A stretch of 38,459 nucleotides of DNA from NCBI GenBank assembly GCA_026195905.1, contig JAPHRE010000011.1:1-38459 (forward strand). Reading direction: 5' to 3'. Source of the DNA: Pseudopelagicola sp. Its GTDB lineage: Bacteria > Pseudomonadota > Alphaproteobacteria > Rhodobacterales > Rhodobacteraceae. The notes under the pieces were generated by a model. That model saw only the letters and a list, made by a program, of their open reading frames with translations. It ran no database searches and was not told the DNA's origin. Within the stretch, counting starts at the first letter, position 1. Every line of letters starts with the position of its first letter. Of this stretch, positions 8,955 to 18,924 are shown one piece after another. The translations under genes were made by a program, and so were the position numbers.

Positions 8955-10036
8955 CGGGTGCCTGCCTTGAACTGGCCAATCGCGTGCGCGACCCGCCGGC
9001 AAGACGGCTCATCTCCGACCGTGATGCGCAAACAATTCGGCAACCCGTAGCCCGCGACCCGGCGCACGATAAGCCCCTGCGTCTTGAGATACTCATCACA
9101 GGCTTCGGCCTCTTTCTGATCCTCAAAACGGGCCAGAATAAAGTTGGCGCTCGACGGGTCGGACACGACCCCATGCTCGGCCAACGCATCGGCAAGCCAA
9201 GCGCGCAGGCGGATGTTGTCCGTCCGACATTTGGTCACCCACGCCTGATCGCGCACCGCCGCTTCGCCGACTTCAAGCTGCACCGTCGAAAGGTTGAAAG
9301 GCTGGCGCACCCGGTTCAGGACGTCGATCATCTCCTTGGGTCCATAGCCCCAGCCGATCCTCAGACCGCCAAGCCCATAAATCTTTGAAAAAGTCCGCGT
9401 CATCAGGACGTTATCGCGCGCCTCAACAAGCGCGGCACCACCATCGGCACCTTCAACAAATTCCGTATACGCCCCGTCATGCACAAGAATCGCCCCCTCG
9501 GGCAGCCCATCCGCCAGCCGCGCAACCTCTTGCGGCGGCACCATCGTGCCGGTCGGGTTGCCCGGATTGGCGATGAAAACAAGCCGGGTCTTATCGGTGC
9601 AGGCGGCGAGGATCGCGTCGACATCGACCCTCCGCTCGCGCTCGGGCACGACGACCCCCGTCGCGCCAACCATCTTGGCAAGGATCGGATACATCGAGAA
9701 CCCGTGTTCGGTATAGACAACCTCGTCTCCGACACCAGCATAGGCTTGGGTCACGAATTGCAAAACCTCATCCGACCCGACGCCGCAAATAATCCGCTCT
9801 GCGTCCAGCCCATGCACCTCGGCAATTGCCGCGCGCAGACCCGCGTGATCCGTCGACGGATATCGGTGCAGCGCATGACCGGCACGCCCGAACGCCGTCT
9901 TGACAGCGTCCGAATACCCGAACGGGTTCTCGTTCGACGAGAGCTTCACCACGTCGCTCACGCCCTCAATCTTGGACGTGCCACCAACATAGAGATCAAT
10001 CTCCAAGATTCCGGGCTGCGGCTCGATACGTGACAT
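8951..10036 (-). CDS. hisC: Histidinol-phosphate aminotransferase
   Basis: The protein is 361 residues from the ATG at 10036. It is a class I/II PLP enzyme that converts imidazole acetol phosphate to histidinol phosphate, and it often also transaminates aromatic precursors. Visible landmarks are [10 protein letters not shown] near the N terminus, ANPGNPTG, Asp187 in HDGAY (contacting the pyridine nitrogen) and Lys218 in [14 protein letters not shown] (Schiff-base lysine). The ATG at 10042 lies only two bases from AGGAGA, whereas the ATG at 10036 has the usual eight-base spacing, so I chose the latter. It is translationally coupled to tyrA, consistent with a role in aromatic as well as histidine synthesis. 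Confidence 0.9.
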   Translation of the reverse strand: MSRIEPQPGILEIDLYVGGTSKIEGVSDVVKLSSNENPFGYSDAVKTAFGRAGHALHRYPSTDHAGLRAAIAEVHGLDAERIICGVGSDEVLQFVTQAYAGVGDEVVYTEHGFSMYPILAKMVGATGVVVPERERRVDVDAILAACTDKTRLVFIANPGNPTGTMVPPQEVARLADGLPEGAILVHDGAYTEFVEGADGGAALVEARDNVLMTRTFSKIYGLGGLRIGWGYGPKEMIDVLNRVRQPFNLSTVQLEVGEAAVRDQAWVTKCRTDNIRLRAWLADALAEHGVVSDPSSANFILARFEDQKEAEACDEYLKTQGLIVRRVAGYGLPNCLRITVGDEPSCRRVAHAIGQFKAGTR

Positions 10037-10153
10037 GCGCATATTCTCCTGCTTCGCTCCGTTACTTAGCCCCGCCTCGCCGGGTTGGAAAGGTTTGAAC
10101 GACCGCTTTAGGCGATGTGCGTGATTGGGGCCACGCCTTCCGGCTGTGCGATA

Positions 10154-10678
10154 TCATTTCTTTCTGGATTGCGCCGTCAGCCAGTCCATCGCCGCCATCA
10201 AAACACCGGAGAGAACAAACACCATATGGATGACCACCATCCACAAAAGCTCATCGGCATAAAGCCCCTTGTCGGCCTTGCCGATCTCCATGAACCGCTT
10301 GAGCAAATGAATCGCCGAAATCGCCACGATCGACGCAATCAGCTTCATCTTGAGACCGGAAAAATCCACCGTCCCCATCCAGCCAAGCCGCTCTTGCGCC
10401 TCAGTCACATCCAACCGCGACACGAAACTTTCATAGCCCGAGAACAACACGATCAACAAAAGGTTCCCCGCCAACGTGAGGTCGATCAAGGTCAACACCA
10501 CGAGGATGACCTTATCCGCCCCCATTTGCGGCAATTGCGGCAGGTAGATCACAAGCTCATGCCCGAACACATAAACCAGCATCGCAAGCGACACCACAAG
10601 CCCAAGATACATCGGCGCCATGAGCCAACGCGACGCAAACAACGTCTTTTCAAATCCCCGCTCTAATGAATTGGCCAT
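10154..10678 (-). CDS. UPF0114 (YqhA/TIGR00645) family membrane protein
   Basis: This 174-residue inner-membrane protein has four hydrophobic segments (LMAPMYLGLVVSLAMLVYVF, VILVVLTLIDLTLAGNLLLIV, LIASIVAISAIHLL and LLWMVVIHMVFVLSGVLMA). It opens with LERGFEKTLFASRWLMAPMYLGL, the recognisable start of the UPF0114 family. The function of the family is not established. It appears to be monocistronic, between hisC and the rpsD terminator. Confidence 0.83.
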   Translation of the reverse strand: MANSLERGFEKTLFASRWLMAPMYLGLVVSLAMLVYVFGHELVIYLPQLPQMGADKVILVVLTLIDLTLAGNLLLIVLFSGYESFVSRLDVTEAQERLGWMGTVDFSGLKMKLIASIVAISAIHLLKRFMEIGKADKGLYADELLWMVVIHMVFVLSGVLMAAMDWLTAQSRKK

Positions 10679-10772
10679 GACTGCCCCCTGTGTGATCTGC
10701 GCTTCGCATAAAAGGTCTGACCGACGCTGGCAACGCCCTCAATGCCGCACCGGTCTTGACCGCTGCGCACAT

Positions 10773-10805
10773 AAAAAAACCCGCTGCGCGCTGCAGCGGG
10801 TTTTT
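10773..10805. terminator. Bidirectional rho-independent terminator of rpsD
   Basis: A perfect eight-base stem CCCGCTGC/GCAGCGGG (10780-10787 and 10793-10800) with a five-base loop is flanked by seven A on the left and five T on the right. The A run becomes the U tract for rpsD transcripts on the minus strand. Because the upstream UPF0114 gene also reads leftward, its promoter must lie inside this gap of about 166 bases. Confidence 0.85.
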
Positions 10806-10844
10806 CCGAAATTCTGTATGTCGGCGAAGATAAAGCGTAGCGCC

Positions 10845-11465
10845 TTAGTTCTTCGCGTAGAATTCAACCACGAGGTTCGGTTCCATCAGAACCGGATACG
10901 GCACATCCGAAAGACCCGGTGCGCGCACGAAAGTCGCGGTCATCTTGCTGTGGTCGGCGTCGAGATAGTCCGGCACGTCGCGCTCAGCAAGCTGAACCGA
11001 TTCGAGAACGGCCGCCATCTGCTTGGACTTCTCGCGCACTTCGATCACGTCGCCTTCCTTGACACGGTAGGACGGGATGTTGACGCGCTTGCCGTTGACG
11101 AGCACATGGCCGTGGTTGACGAACTGACGCGCGGCGAACACGGTCGGCACGAACTTGGCGCGGTAGACAACGGCGTCGAGACGGCGCTCAAGCAGACCGA
11201 TGAGGTTTTCACCGGTGTCGCCCTTCACACGCTCGGCTTCGCCATAGATGCGGCGGAACTGCTTCTCGGTCAGGTCGCCGTAGTAGCCCTTGAGCTTCTG
11301 CTTGGCGCGCAGCTGCAGACCAAAGTCCGAAAGCTTGCCCTTGCGACGCTGGCCGTGCTGGCCGGGGCCGTATTCACGACGGTTGACGGGGGATTTTGCG
11401 CGGCCCCAGATGTTTTCACCCATCCGGCGGTCAATTTTATATTTGGCAGTCGTGCGTTTGGTCAC
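10845..11465 (-). CDS. rpsD: 30S ribosomal protein S4
   Basis: A 206-residue protein with the standard S4 N terminus ([20 protein letters not shown]) and the S4 RNA-binding domain ([36 protein letters not shown]). It binds 16S rRNA early in assembly of the small subunit. As is usual in alphaproteobacteria, rpsD stands alone rather than in the alpha operon. It is closed by the hairpin at 10773-10805 and preceded by a leader of about 120 bases from the promoter proposed at 11593-11620. Confidence 0.98.
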   Translation of the reverse strand: MTKRTTAKYKIDRRMGENIWGRAKSPVNRREYGPGQHGQRRKGKLSDFGLQLRAKQKLKGYYGDLTEKQFRRIYGEAERVKGDTGENLIGLLERRLDAVVYRAKFVPTVFAARQFVNHGHVLVNGKRVNIPSYRVKEGDVIEVREKSKQMAAVLESVQLAERDVPDYLDADHSKMTATFVRAPGLSDVPYPVLMEPNLVVEFYAKN

Positions 11466-11592
11466 GGCTGATCTCCTTCGTTAGAACGAGGCCCGAAGGC
11501 CACTATGAAGGGCGTTGTCCTCTTGAGCACCTTGGAAAAGGCTTCCCATGACAGGCATCCCCTTGCGGGGGCCACCAACACCAATGAAGCGC

Positions 11593-11620
11593 GCTATATA
11601 GGGTTTGACTGCGGAGTCAA
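11593..11620 (-). promoter_or_regulatory. Candidate sigma-70 promoter of rpsD
   Basis: Read on the minus strand, TTGACT (11615-11620) and TATAGC (11593-11598) are separated by 16 bases, giving a start near 11586 and a leader of about 120 bases before rpsD. The -35 box is one arm of a perfect palindrome TTGACT-GCGG-AGTCAA (11605-11620). Confidence 0.5.
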
Positions 11621-11687
11621 GCCGCCCACCACGAGAAACCCGACCCACGCCAAGCCCCCCTTGCAAACGCAAGGCCGGGAAACGATA

Positions 11688-11713
11688 GACCCCCGCTCGC
11701 CTGAACGGGGGTC
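11688..11713 (-). terminator. Hairpin downstream of the Hint-domain gene
   Basis: GACCCCCG (11688-11695) and CGGGGGTC (11706-11713) form an eight-base stem with a ten-base loop, 25 bases after the stop of the Hint gene. No U tract follows, so this is a terminator or an RNA-stabilising stem. Confidence 0.45.
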
Positions 11714-11737
11714 CAACGAGGCGCGAAACGGTTTGGG

Positions 11738-12799
11738 TCAGGCCGCTTCGTGCTGGAGAATGGCAACTTCGCTGCGGCTCAGATTGCGCCGCGCATAGGG
11801 TCCATAGCTATTTAGATCGGCTTCTAGCGCCGGCAACATCGCAAGAAGGCGGGCACGGTCTTTATCCTGAAGCGTCGACAGGGCCGCATTGGCCGGGTGG
11901 TAGCTCTCGGTTTCAACGCCATTGGCCCAAAGGATCTGATGCCGTGGCAATAAAAGATGGATATACGTCACCTCACGCAGTTGACTATCCACCACAACGG
12001 ACGACCCGTTGACGAGATCGCGCGCCGAAACAAGAACTTCGGGCGTGTTGAACAAATCCCGCGCCGCCTCGCCGCGGACCAACATCCGGTGCTCCGGCGA
12101 CACGATAAGCTCCATGTCCGGCCGCTCAATCCCAAGCGCCCCGGCACGGATACGGATCGGGCGCAAATGCGGCATCGCAAAGAGACGCGCGCCGGTCATA
12201 CGCCGACTGCCGATCCAACAGACCTCTTCGGCCCCGTTGTCCTTGGTCTGAACCTTGTCCCCCTCGCGCAAATCCTCGATACGGCGCGCACCACCGGGGG
12301 TTTGGATCATGGTGCCGGGTGTGAAACAAATCACCCCGCCGGTTGCCGGTCCCATCGGGTTGCTTTCAATCGCGTCAAGCGAGTGATGCACCACCCAAAG
12401 CTCGGCCTCGCGCGGCGGAAGCTCATCAAGGAACATCAAGAGCGGTTGTCGCCCCTCGACCTCGATCACGGTCACGGTGTAACTCTGTGCGCCATTGGTC
12501 ACGACAAACCCGCCCTCAAGAAGCGGATCTTCCACGTCGACCTCATCAAGACGCGATGTATTTTCGATTGCTGCCCCCACAAGCCGCCGCACGATACGTG
12601 CGGCACGCTTACGGATGTTCGCCTCACCTTCCGCCTGGTCTAGACGTAATAGCTCGGTCGGGCCGTCCACGCGGACGGGTTCCCCATGCCAGGACCATAC
12701 CGCGCCCGTTTCGAGCGCCTGCACCGGTGCAGCCCCAACACCGTCTATTTTTGTTTGTGACCAGGAGACGACGAACGTGCCACGAAAGCCCGTCTTCAT
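11738..12799 (-). CDS. Hint (hedgehog/intein) domain-containing protein
   Basis: The protein is 353 residues. The first ~155 form a domain I do not recognise. Then VICFTPGTMIQTPGGARRIEDLREGD begins a Hint domain of the type abundant in Rhodobacteraceae, with the would-be nucleophile Cys158 directly after Gly-Gly-Val-Ile. It closes with LPRHQILWANGVETESYHPA, and a tail of about 60 residues follows. Hint domains in hedgehogs and inteins perform N-S acyl shift and self-cleavage; for this bacterial group the reaction and target are mostly unproven. No Sec signal is present. It may be exported by a type I system through its N-terminal part or act in the cytoplasm. No secretion genes adjoin it. Confidence 0.78.
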   Translation of the reverse strand: MKTGFRGTFVVSWSQTKIDGVGAAPVQALETGAVWSWHGEPVRVDGPTELLRLDQAEGEANIRKRAARIVRRLVGAAIENTSRLDEVDVEDPLLEGGFVVTNGAQSYTVTVIEVEGRQPLLMFLDELPPREAELWVVHHSLDAIESNPMGPATGGVICFTPGTMIQTPGGARRIEDLREGDKVQTKDNGAEEVCWIGSRRMTGARLFAMPHLRPIRIRAGALGIERPDMELIVSPEHRMLVRGEAARDLFNTPEVLVSARDLVNGSSVVVDSQLREVTYIHLLLPRHQILWANGVETESYHPANAALSTLQDKDRARLLAMLPALEADLNSYGPYARRNLSRSEVAILQHEAA

Positions 12800-12893
12800 T
12801 GCCTGATAACCTGCCTTTTTTGTTTTTATGGCAAAAAGTTACCAGACGTGATTCGCGATTGGAAGGAATTTTTGACCAGAATGGCAACCTGCG

Positions 12894-13826
12894 TCAAAAA
12901 CGCAGGCTGAACTGCAACGCTCCGACAAGTTGACCGCCGCGTTGACCGACGAATTCCTCGCCAAGCCACGTCAGGCCGTAGAACACCATGCTCTCCTCGC
13001 CCTGCCAATGCAGGCCGAGGCGCGCCCGCGCCCGATTCTGCGTCAGGGTATATCCGCGTGCTTGCGGCAGATAGGCGCTCTCCCAGACCTTGGCGACATC
13101 CGCCCCGACAACCCACGACAGGCCGGGCGCCTTGTTGCGCACGACACGCATCCGATGCCCGGTAACGGGATCGCGGGTCAAAAGCGCGCCCTGCCCGACC
13201 GATCCGATCACCAGGTCAAATCCGACGCGGGCGTAGGTCTCGACCCCGCCGCGCACTTCCATAAATGGACGTAGATGAGTCCGTGACGAAAGGCCAAAGT
13301 CACGGGCCACTTCGACTGTCGCGCTGGGGTGGAAACTATTGGGTATCTGCGCCCCGAGCGTCAGCGGCGAAGGTTTTTTGATCCCGAGAACATCATGCAC
13401 CGCACCCTGAAAGTCATCCAGCCCGGTTTGCGGCCCAATCGCGACCAGATCGCCACCAAGACTCACCTCTGCACCGCCACGCGTGGCAAAATGCGTATGC
13501 AGCCCAAGCGACAGCGACCCCGCATAGGGCCGGTCGCCCGGTGCCGGTGTGATAAGGTTATCGGGCGAAATCACTTCGCCCTGAAAGCGCAGTTCAAGAA
13601 TATCCCCCGCCCCCTGCGGCAATGCGCCGGTCCACTGCGGGCCGAAAATACGGCTGCTCATCACCGACCCCGACCGCCAGCGATCTTTGCCATCGCCGAT
13701 CGTGTCGTTGACAAACAAAACCCCATACCCAAGCCGTTCGCGCCCCGCATGCGCGCTTGTTTCCGCCAAAGGCGCGGTCGCTATGGCAGTCATCAATAGA
13801 AAAGAAGCGGCTATCCGGCCTAGCAT
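12894..13826 (-). CDS. LpxR-type (DUF2219) lipid A deacylase
   Basis: The protein is 310 residues with a signal peptide (MLGRIAASFLLMTAIATAPLAETSAHA) and a beta-rich outer-membrane barrel ending in Phe (LQFSLRF). LpxR-type motifs are present: FVNDTIGDGKDRWRSGS near the mature N terminus (the Asn-Asp active-site strand) and GPQTGLDDFQGAVHDVLG, holding the active-site His region. Characterised LpxR removes the 3'-acyloxyacyl chain from lipid A at the cell surface. The ATG at 13826 is chosen over one 22 codons upstream because it starts the signal peptide directly and follows a GAGGA site. It is probably monocistronic. Substrate specificity is unproven. Confidence 0.8.
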   Translation of the reverse strand: MLGRIAASFLLMTAIATAPLAETSAHAGRERLGYGVLFVNDTIGDGKDRWRSGSVMSSRIFGPQWTGALPQGAGDILELRFQGEVISPDNLITPAPGDRPYAGSLSLGLHTHFATRGGAEVSLGGDLVAIGPQTGLDDFQGAVHDVLGIKKPSPLTLGAQIPNSFHPSATVEVARDFGLSSRTHLRPFMEVRGGVETYARVGFDLVIGSVGQGALLTRDPVTGHRMRVVRNKAPGLSWVVGADVAKVWESAYLPQARGYTLTQNRARARLGLHWQGEESMVFYGLTWLGEEFVGQRGGQLVGALQFSLRF

Positions 13827-13950
13827 TGCACATCCTCGTCGCTTTGCCCGTTCGGGCCTCAAATAGAAAAATCTCCGGACACCCAAGCCCAAAGACCACC
13901 TGTTAACGTTTTATCGCCAAGCCCGGCATTATTCCGACCAAACCAAGGCA

Positions 13951-14853
13951 TCATTCCGGCAATTGCCCGGTCGCCGTCTCCCGCAGGATTTCTGCAAGAA
14001 GACGCAACTGATCGGCCAGCGGGTTGGTCTTGCGCCACACCAGACCAATACTGCGCGACGGGCGCGGCTTGGCCAGATGCGCCACCGACACAGGCGCGGT
14101 GCGGGTCTCGAACGGCACCGCCATTTCCGGGATCAAGGTGACCCCAATCCCCGCCCCCACCATCCGCACCAGCGTCGAGAGCGAGCTGCCCTCCATAAGG
14201 TCACGCGGCAAGGGCGAGGTCAGGTTGCAAAACGACAACGCCTGATCGCGAAAACAATGCCCCTCCTCCAGCAGCAGCAACCGCATTTCCCGCAGCGTCT
14301 TGGAATCCGGCACCGGCTTATCGGCCTCCTCCTCGCTGCGCACAAGCACGAACTCTTCGTCGAACAACGGCATTTCATGCAAGCTCGGCTCGGAAAGCGG
14401 CAAGGCGACAACGGCGGCATCAAGACGCCCGTCGCGCAATGCCTGAAGCAATTTTTCCGTGATCGCCTCGCGCGGGCTCAGGGCCAGATCGGGATAGCGC
14501 CCGGCCAATTCCGCCGCAAACCCCGGCAACACATAGGGCGCGACGGTCGGAATAAACCCGATGCGCAATTGCCCCGCCATCTTGCCCCGCGAGGCCCGCG
14601 CCAGATTCGCAAGATCATCCACCGACCGCAGGATCGCATGGGCGCGCTCGGCAAATTCCTCGCCAAGCCCCGTCAGCCGCACCTGTCGCGGGCCGCGCTC
14701 AACCAGCGATGCGCCAAGCGTCTCTTCCAATTCCCGAACCTGAACCGACAACGCCGGTTGCGAAATCGCACAGGCCGCGGCCGCGCGCCCGAAATGGCCA
14801 TGCCGGGCCAGGGCATCAAAATAGCGGAGCTGTTTCATGGTGATATTCGTCAT
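13951..14853 (-). CDS. oxyR: Hydrogen peroxide-inducible LysR-family activator OxyR
   Basis: A 300-residue LysR regulator with an N-terminal winged helix-turn-helix (MKQLRYFDALARHGHFGRAA) and a periplasmic-binding-protein-like sensor domain. Cys200 and Cys209 in EEGHCFRDQALSFC match the redox cysteines 199 and 208 of Escherichia coli OxyR in sequence and in their nine-residue spacing, so the call is OxyR rather than a generic LysR protein. It is divergent from katG across 197 bases, the usual place for an activator and its target. The start could be Met1 or Met6 (MKQLRYFD). Confidence 0.94.
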   Translation of the reverse strand: MTNITMKQLRYFDALARHGHFGRAAAACAISQPALSVQVRELEETLGASLVERGPRQVRLTGLGEEFAERAHAILRSVDDLANLARASRGKMAGQLRIGFIPTVAPYVLPGFAAELAGRYPDLALSPREAITEKLLQALRDGRLDAAVVALPLSEPSLHEMPLFDEEFVLVRSEEEADKPVPDSKTLREMRLLLLEEGHCFRDQALSFCNLTSPLPRDLMEGSSLSTLVRMVGAGIGVTLIPEMAVPFETRTAPVSVAHLAKPRPSRSIGLVWRKTNPLADQLRLLAEILRETATGQLPE

Positions 14854-14888
14854 AACTATTTCTTATCAGACCGATTACAAAATGCAAA

Positions 14889-14917
14889 TTTTCACAATGA
14901 ATAAACCCTGCTATACC
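14889..14917 (+). promoter_or_regulatory. Candidate katG promoter in the oxyR-katG gap
   Basis: TTTTCA (14889-14894) and TATACC (14912-14917) lie 17 bases apart, about 135 bases before the katG ATG. The A+T-rich stretch immediately to the left (about 14850-14890), next to the oxyR start, is the natural place for OxyR binding, but I could not fit a clean ATAG/CTAT tetrad. Confidence 0.35.
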
Positions 14918-15011
14918 CCCTCCCAAGCGCATGGCCAATCACGGCACACGCATAGCCCAAGCCAACCCGGCGCCTCATCGCGGCGGGCATTGCGCACAGG
15001 CACAACACTGA

Positions 15012-17225
<2,214 letters not shown>

Positions 17226-17244
17226 AGGCCGGAGGTGCCCTATC

Positions 17245-17284
17245 GCCCCCCGCGTTTCTTGATCGAACGCGGGGGGCTTTTTTT
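17245..17284 (+). terminator. Strong rho-independent terminator of katG
   Basis: A perfect twelve-base stem, GCCCCCCGCGTT (17245-17256) with its complement at 17266-17277, a nine-base loop and seven T (17278-17284), 20 bases after the katG stop. Confidence 0.93.
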
Positions 17285-17285
17285 G

Positions 17286-17659
17286 TGTCCAAGCCATATC
17301 CGTTTCGATACCCTCCCCTCCTCCTTTGCCCTCCTTTACCCCTCCCTCCCGACGCGATTGGCGGGAAACCGGCCCGAAAACCGGCGCAAAACCCGCACTG
17401 TCGCAATACCGACGCAATACCGACGTGATACAGACCCCTGTTTTGCGCCCAAAACGCGGCGCTTCCTGCCAGCCCCAAACCCCACGCTCCGACGGGGTAA
17501 ACGGGATAGGCTCCCACGCCCTGCCCCCCCAACAAAGCGTTTCACACCCTCGTTGTATCTGCTAGGGATTGCGGTATTCACCCCGCAAGAAAGCACTCAC
17601 CCCCGAGCGCTAAAGACCGCTACGGCATTCGGATCAGCTACAGGTGAAAGGGCTACGAG
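17286..17659. other. Intergenic region upstream of the Crp/Fnr regulator
   Basis: About 375 bases without a credible gene. It contains a pyrimidine-rich tract (about 17310-17355), a tandem 11-base duplication (17402-17423), and a weak promoter-like pair TTGTAT (17553-17558) and TATTCA (17575-17580) with 16-base spacing, 80-100 bases before the regulator ATG. No TTAAC-N4-GTCAA site is present, so the regulator does not obviously control itself through that motif. Short open frames here lack ribosome sites and recognisable content. Confidence 0.5.
17402..17423. repeat. Tandem 11-bp duplication
   Basis: CGCAATACCGA occurs twice head to tail and is followed by a decayed partial copy (CGTGATAC). 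It lies in the long gap before the regulator gene. The unit length is one helical turn, which would place both copies on one DNA face; any function is unproven. Confidence 0.6.
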
Positions 17660-18364
17660 ATGCGTGACACTCACCAAGAAATTGCGAAAAATTCCTTGCT
17701 TCTCAAAAGCATACCGGAATCGCTTCAGAACAAGATCCTCGCGCAAGCCTCCACGCTTGATATCCATCGCGGGGCGACGATCTTCTTGCAGGGCGAACTC
17801 TCCAAGTCGATTTACATTGTTTTGGATGGCTGGGTGAAGCTCTACCGCATTACCCCCAACGGCGCCGAAGCCGTCGTCGGCACCTTCACCCGAGGCAATA
17901 GCTTTGGCGAGGCCGTCGCTTTCCGCAAAGACACCTACCCCGTATCCGCCGAAGCCGCCACCGACTGCACCGTCCTACGCGTCGACACCGGCAGCGTCCT
18001 CAACCTTATCGAGGACGATCCCGCCGTCGCCTTCGCCATCCTTTCAGCCACCTTTGTGCACCTTCATTCCCTTGTGTCCCAGATCGAAGCCCTACAGGCG
18101 CGCACCGGCGCGCAGCGCGTCGCGCAATTCCTGCTAGAGCTTTGTCATGAAGGTAAAATCGGCAGACAGAGCGTCACGCTCCCTTACGATAAAGTGCTGA
18201 TCGCAGGCCGCTTGGGGATGAAACCGGAGAGCCTCAGTCGGGCCTTTGCCAAGCTCAAGAAATCCGGTGTGCGGATCAAGCAAAACCTCGCAGAGATTGA
18301 CGACATCGAAACGCTTCGCGACTTTGCCGAAGAAGATCCCGCCAATTCATGGAGCAACACATGA
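17660..18364 (+). CDS. Crp/Fnr-family regulator, probable NO-responsive denitrification activator (NnrR/Dnr type)
   Basis: A 234-residue protein with a cyclic-nucleotide-binding-like sensor domain (about 12-130), a dimer helix (about 125-155) and a C-terminal helix-turn-helix (178-204). In the recognition helix, Glu190, Ser193 and Arg194 (PESLSRAF) reproduce the ExxSR pattern of FNR, which reads TTGA-type half sites. Only two separate cysteines (103, 162) exist, so it cannot carry the FNR Fe-S cluster; this favours the NnrR/Dnr/DnrE group, which senses NO through heme. Its probable targets are the three TTAAC-N4-GTCAA sites before norC, nnrS and nirS/nirI. Its stop overlaps the DUF4202 start (ATGA). 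Exact subgroup needs phylogeny. Confidence 0.85.
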   Translation: MRDTHQEIAKNSLLLKSIPESLQNKILAQASTLDIHRGATIFLQGELSKSIYIVLDGWVKLYRITPNGAEAVVGTFTRGNSFGEAVAFRKDTYPVSAEAATDCTVLRVDTGSVLNLIEDDPAVAFAILSATFVHLHSLVSQIEALQARTGAQRVAQFLLELCHEGKIGRQSVTLPYDKVLIAGRLGMKPESLSRAFAKLKKSGVRIKQNLAEIDDIETLRDFAEEDPANSWSNT

Positions 18365-18924
18365 CCTCAAAACTTGATGCCGCTCTAAAGATGGTGGACG
18401 CCGCAAATGCCGCCGATCCGGCACTGGACAATGGCGAACCTGCCGCATTGTTATACGGCAAACGCATGAGCGCCGAGTTGAACCGCCTGTTTCCAAACGC
18501 CGATGACGGCCTTCAGATTGCCGCGCGGGGACAACATATCGAACGCTGGACCTTGTCACGCAAAAGCTATCCCGAGGGGCGCACCGGGTATCTTGATTGG
18601 CGTCGCGAACAGGGCCGCCGCCACGGCGCGCGGCTCGCGGGCATCATGCGTGACGCCGGGTATAGAGAGGAGGACTGCGACCGCGTCGCCGCGATGCTGC
18701 GCAAGGAAGGGATCAAACGCGATCCCAACGTGCAAGCCTTTGAAGATGTGATCTGTTTTGTGTTTCTTAAATGGTATTTCGCACCGTTCTCCGGCACCCA
18801 GACACCAGAAGCCCTCGAAAAAATTGTCCAGCGGACCGCACGCAAAATGTCCGAAGAGGGCCGCGCACGCGTGCTTGAGGAGTTTGACCTGCCAGAGCCG
18901 TTTGCCGCTGCGTTCAAGGGTTAA
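18361..18924 (+). CDS. DUF4202 domain-containing protein
   Basis: A 187-residue soluble, mostly helical protein that I recognise as DUF4202 (ARGQHIERW, SYPEGRTGYLDWRREQGRRHG, FEDVICFVFLKWYF). Conserved His, Glu and Asp residues (QHIERW, and ED in QAFEDVICF) resemble a metal-binding, HD-like helical site, but no enzyme activity is known to me. I chose the ATG at 18361 because it overlaps the regulator stop by four bases; a start 12 bases upstream is possible. The coupling puts it in one operon with the denitrification regulator. Its TAA stop shares the palindrome TTAA with the converging nnrU stop. Confidence 0.8.
   Translation: MTSKLDAALKMVDAANAADPALDNGEPAALLYGKRMSAELNRLFPNADDGLQIAARGQHIERWTLSRKSYPEGRTGYLDWRREQGRRHGARLAGIMRDAGYREEDCDRVAAMLRKEGIKRDPNVQAFEDVICFVFLKWYFAPFSGTQTPEALEKIVQRTARKMSEEGRARVLEEFDLPEPFAAAFKG

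Noticed and set aside
7878-9050. A 390-codon plus-strand frame across extensin-like, tyrA and hisC ends
   Set aside because: It crosses three well-supported genes on the opposite strand and shows no domain.
11605-11620. TTGACT-GCGG-AGTCAA as a fourth NnrR/FNR site
   Set aside because: The dyad is 16 bases, with six bases between TTGAC and GTCAA in place of four, and it lies before rpsD, a housekeeping gene. It is better explained as part of the rpsD promoter.
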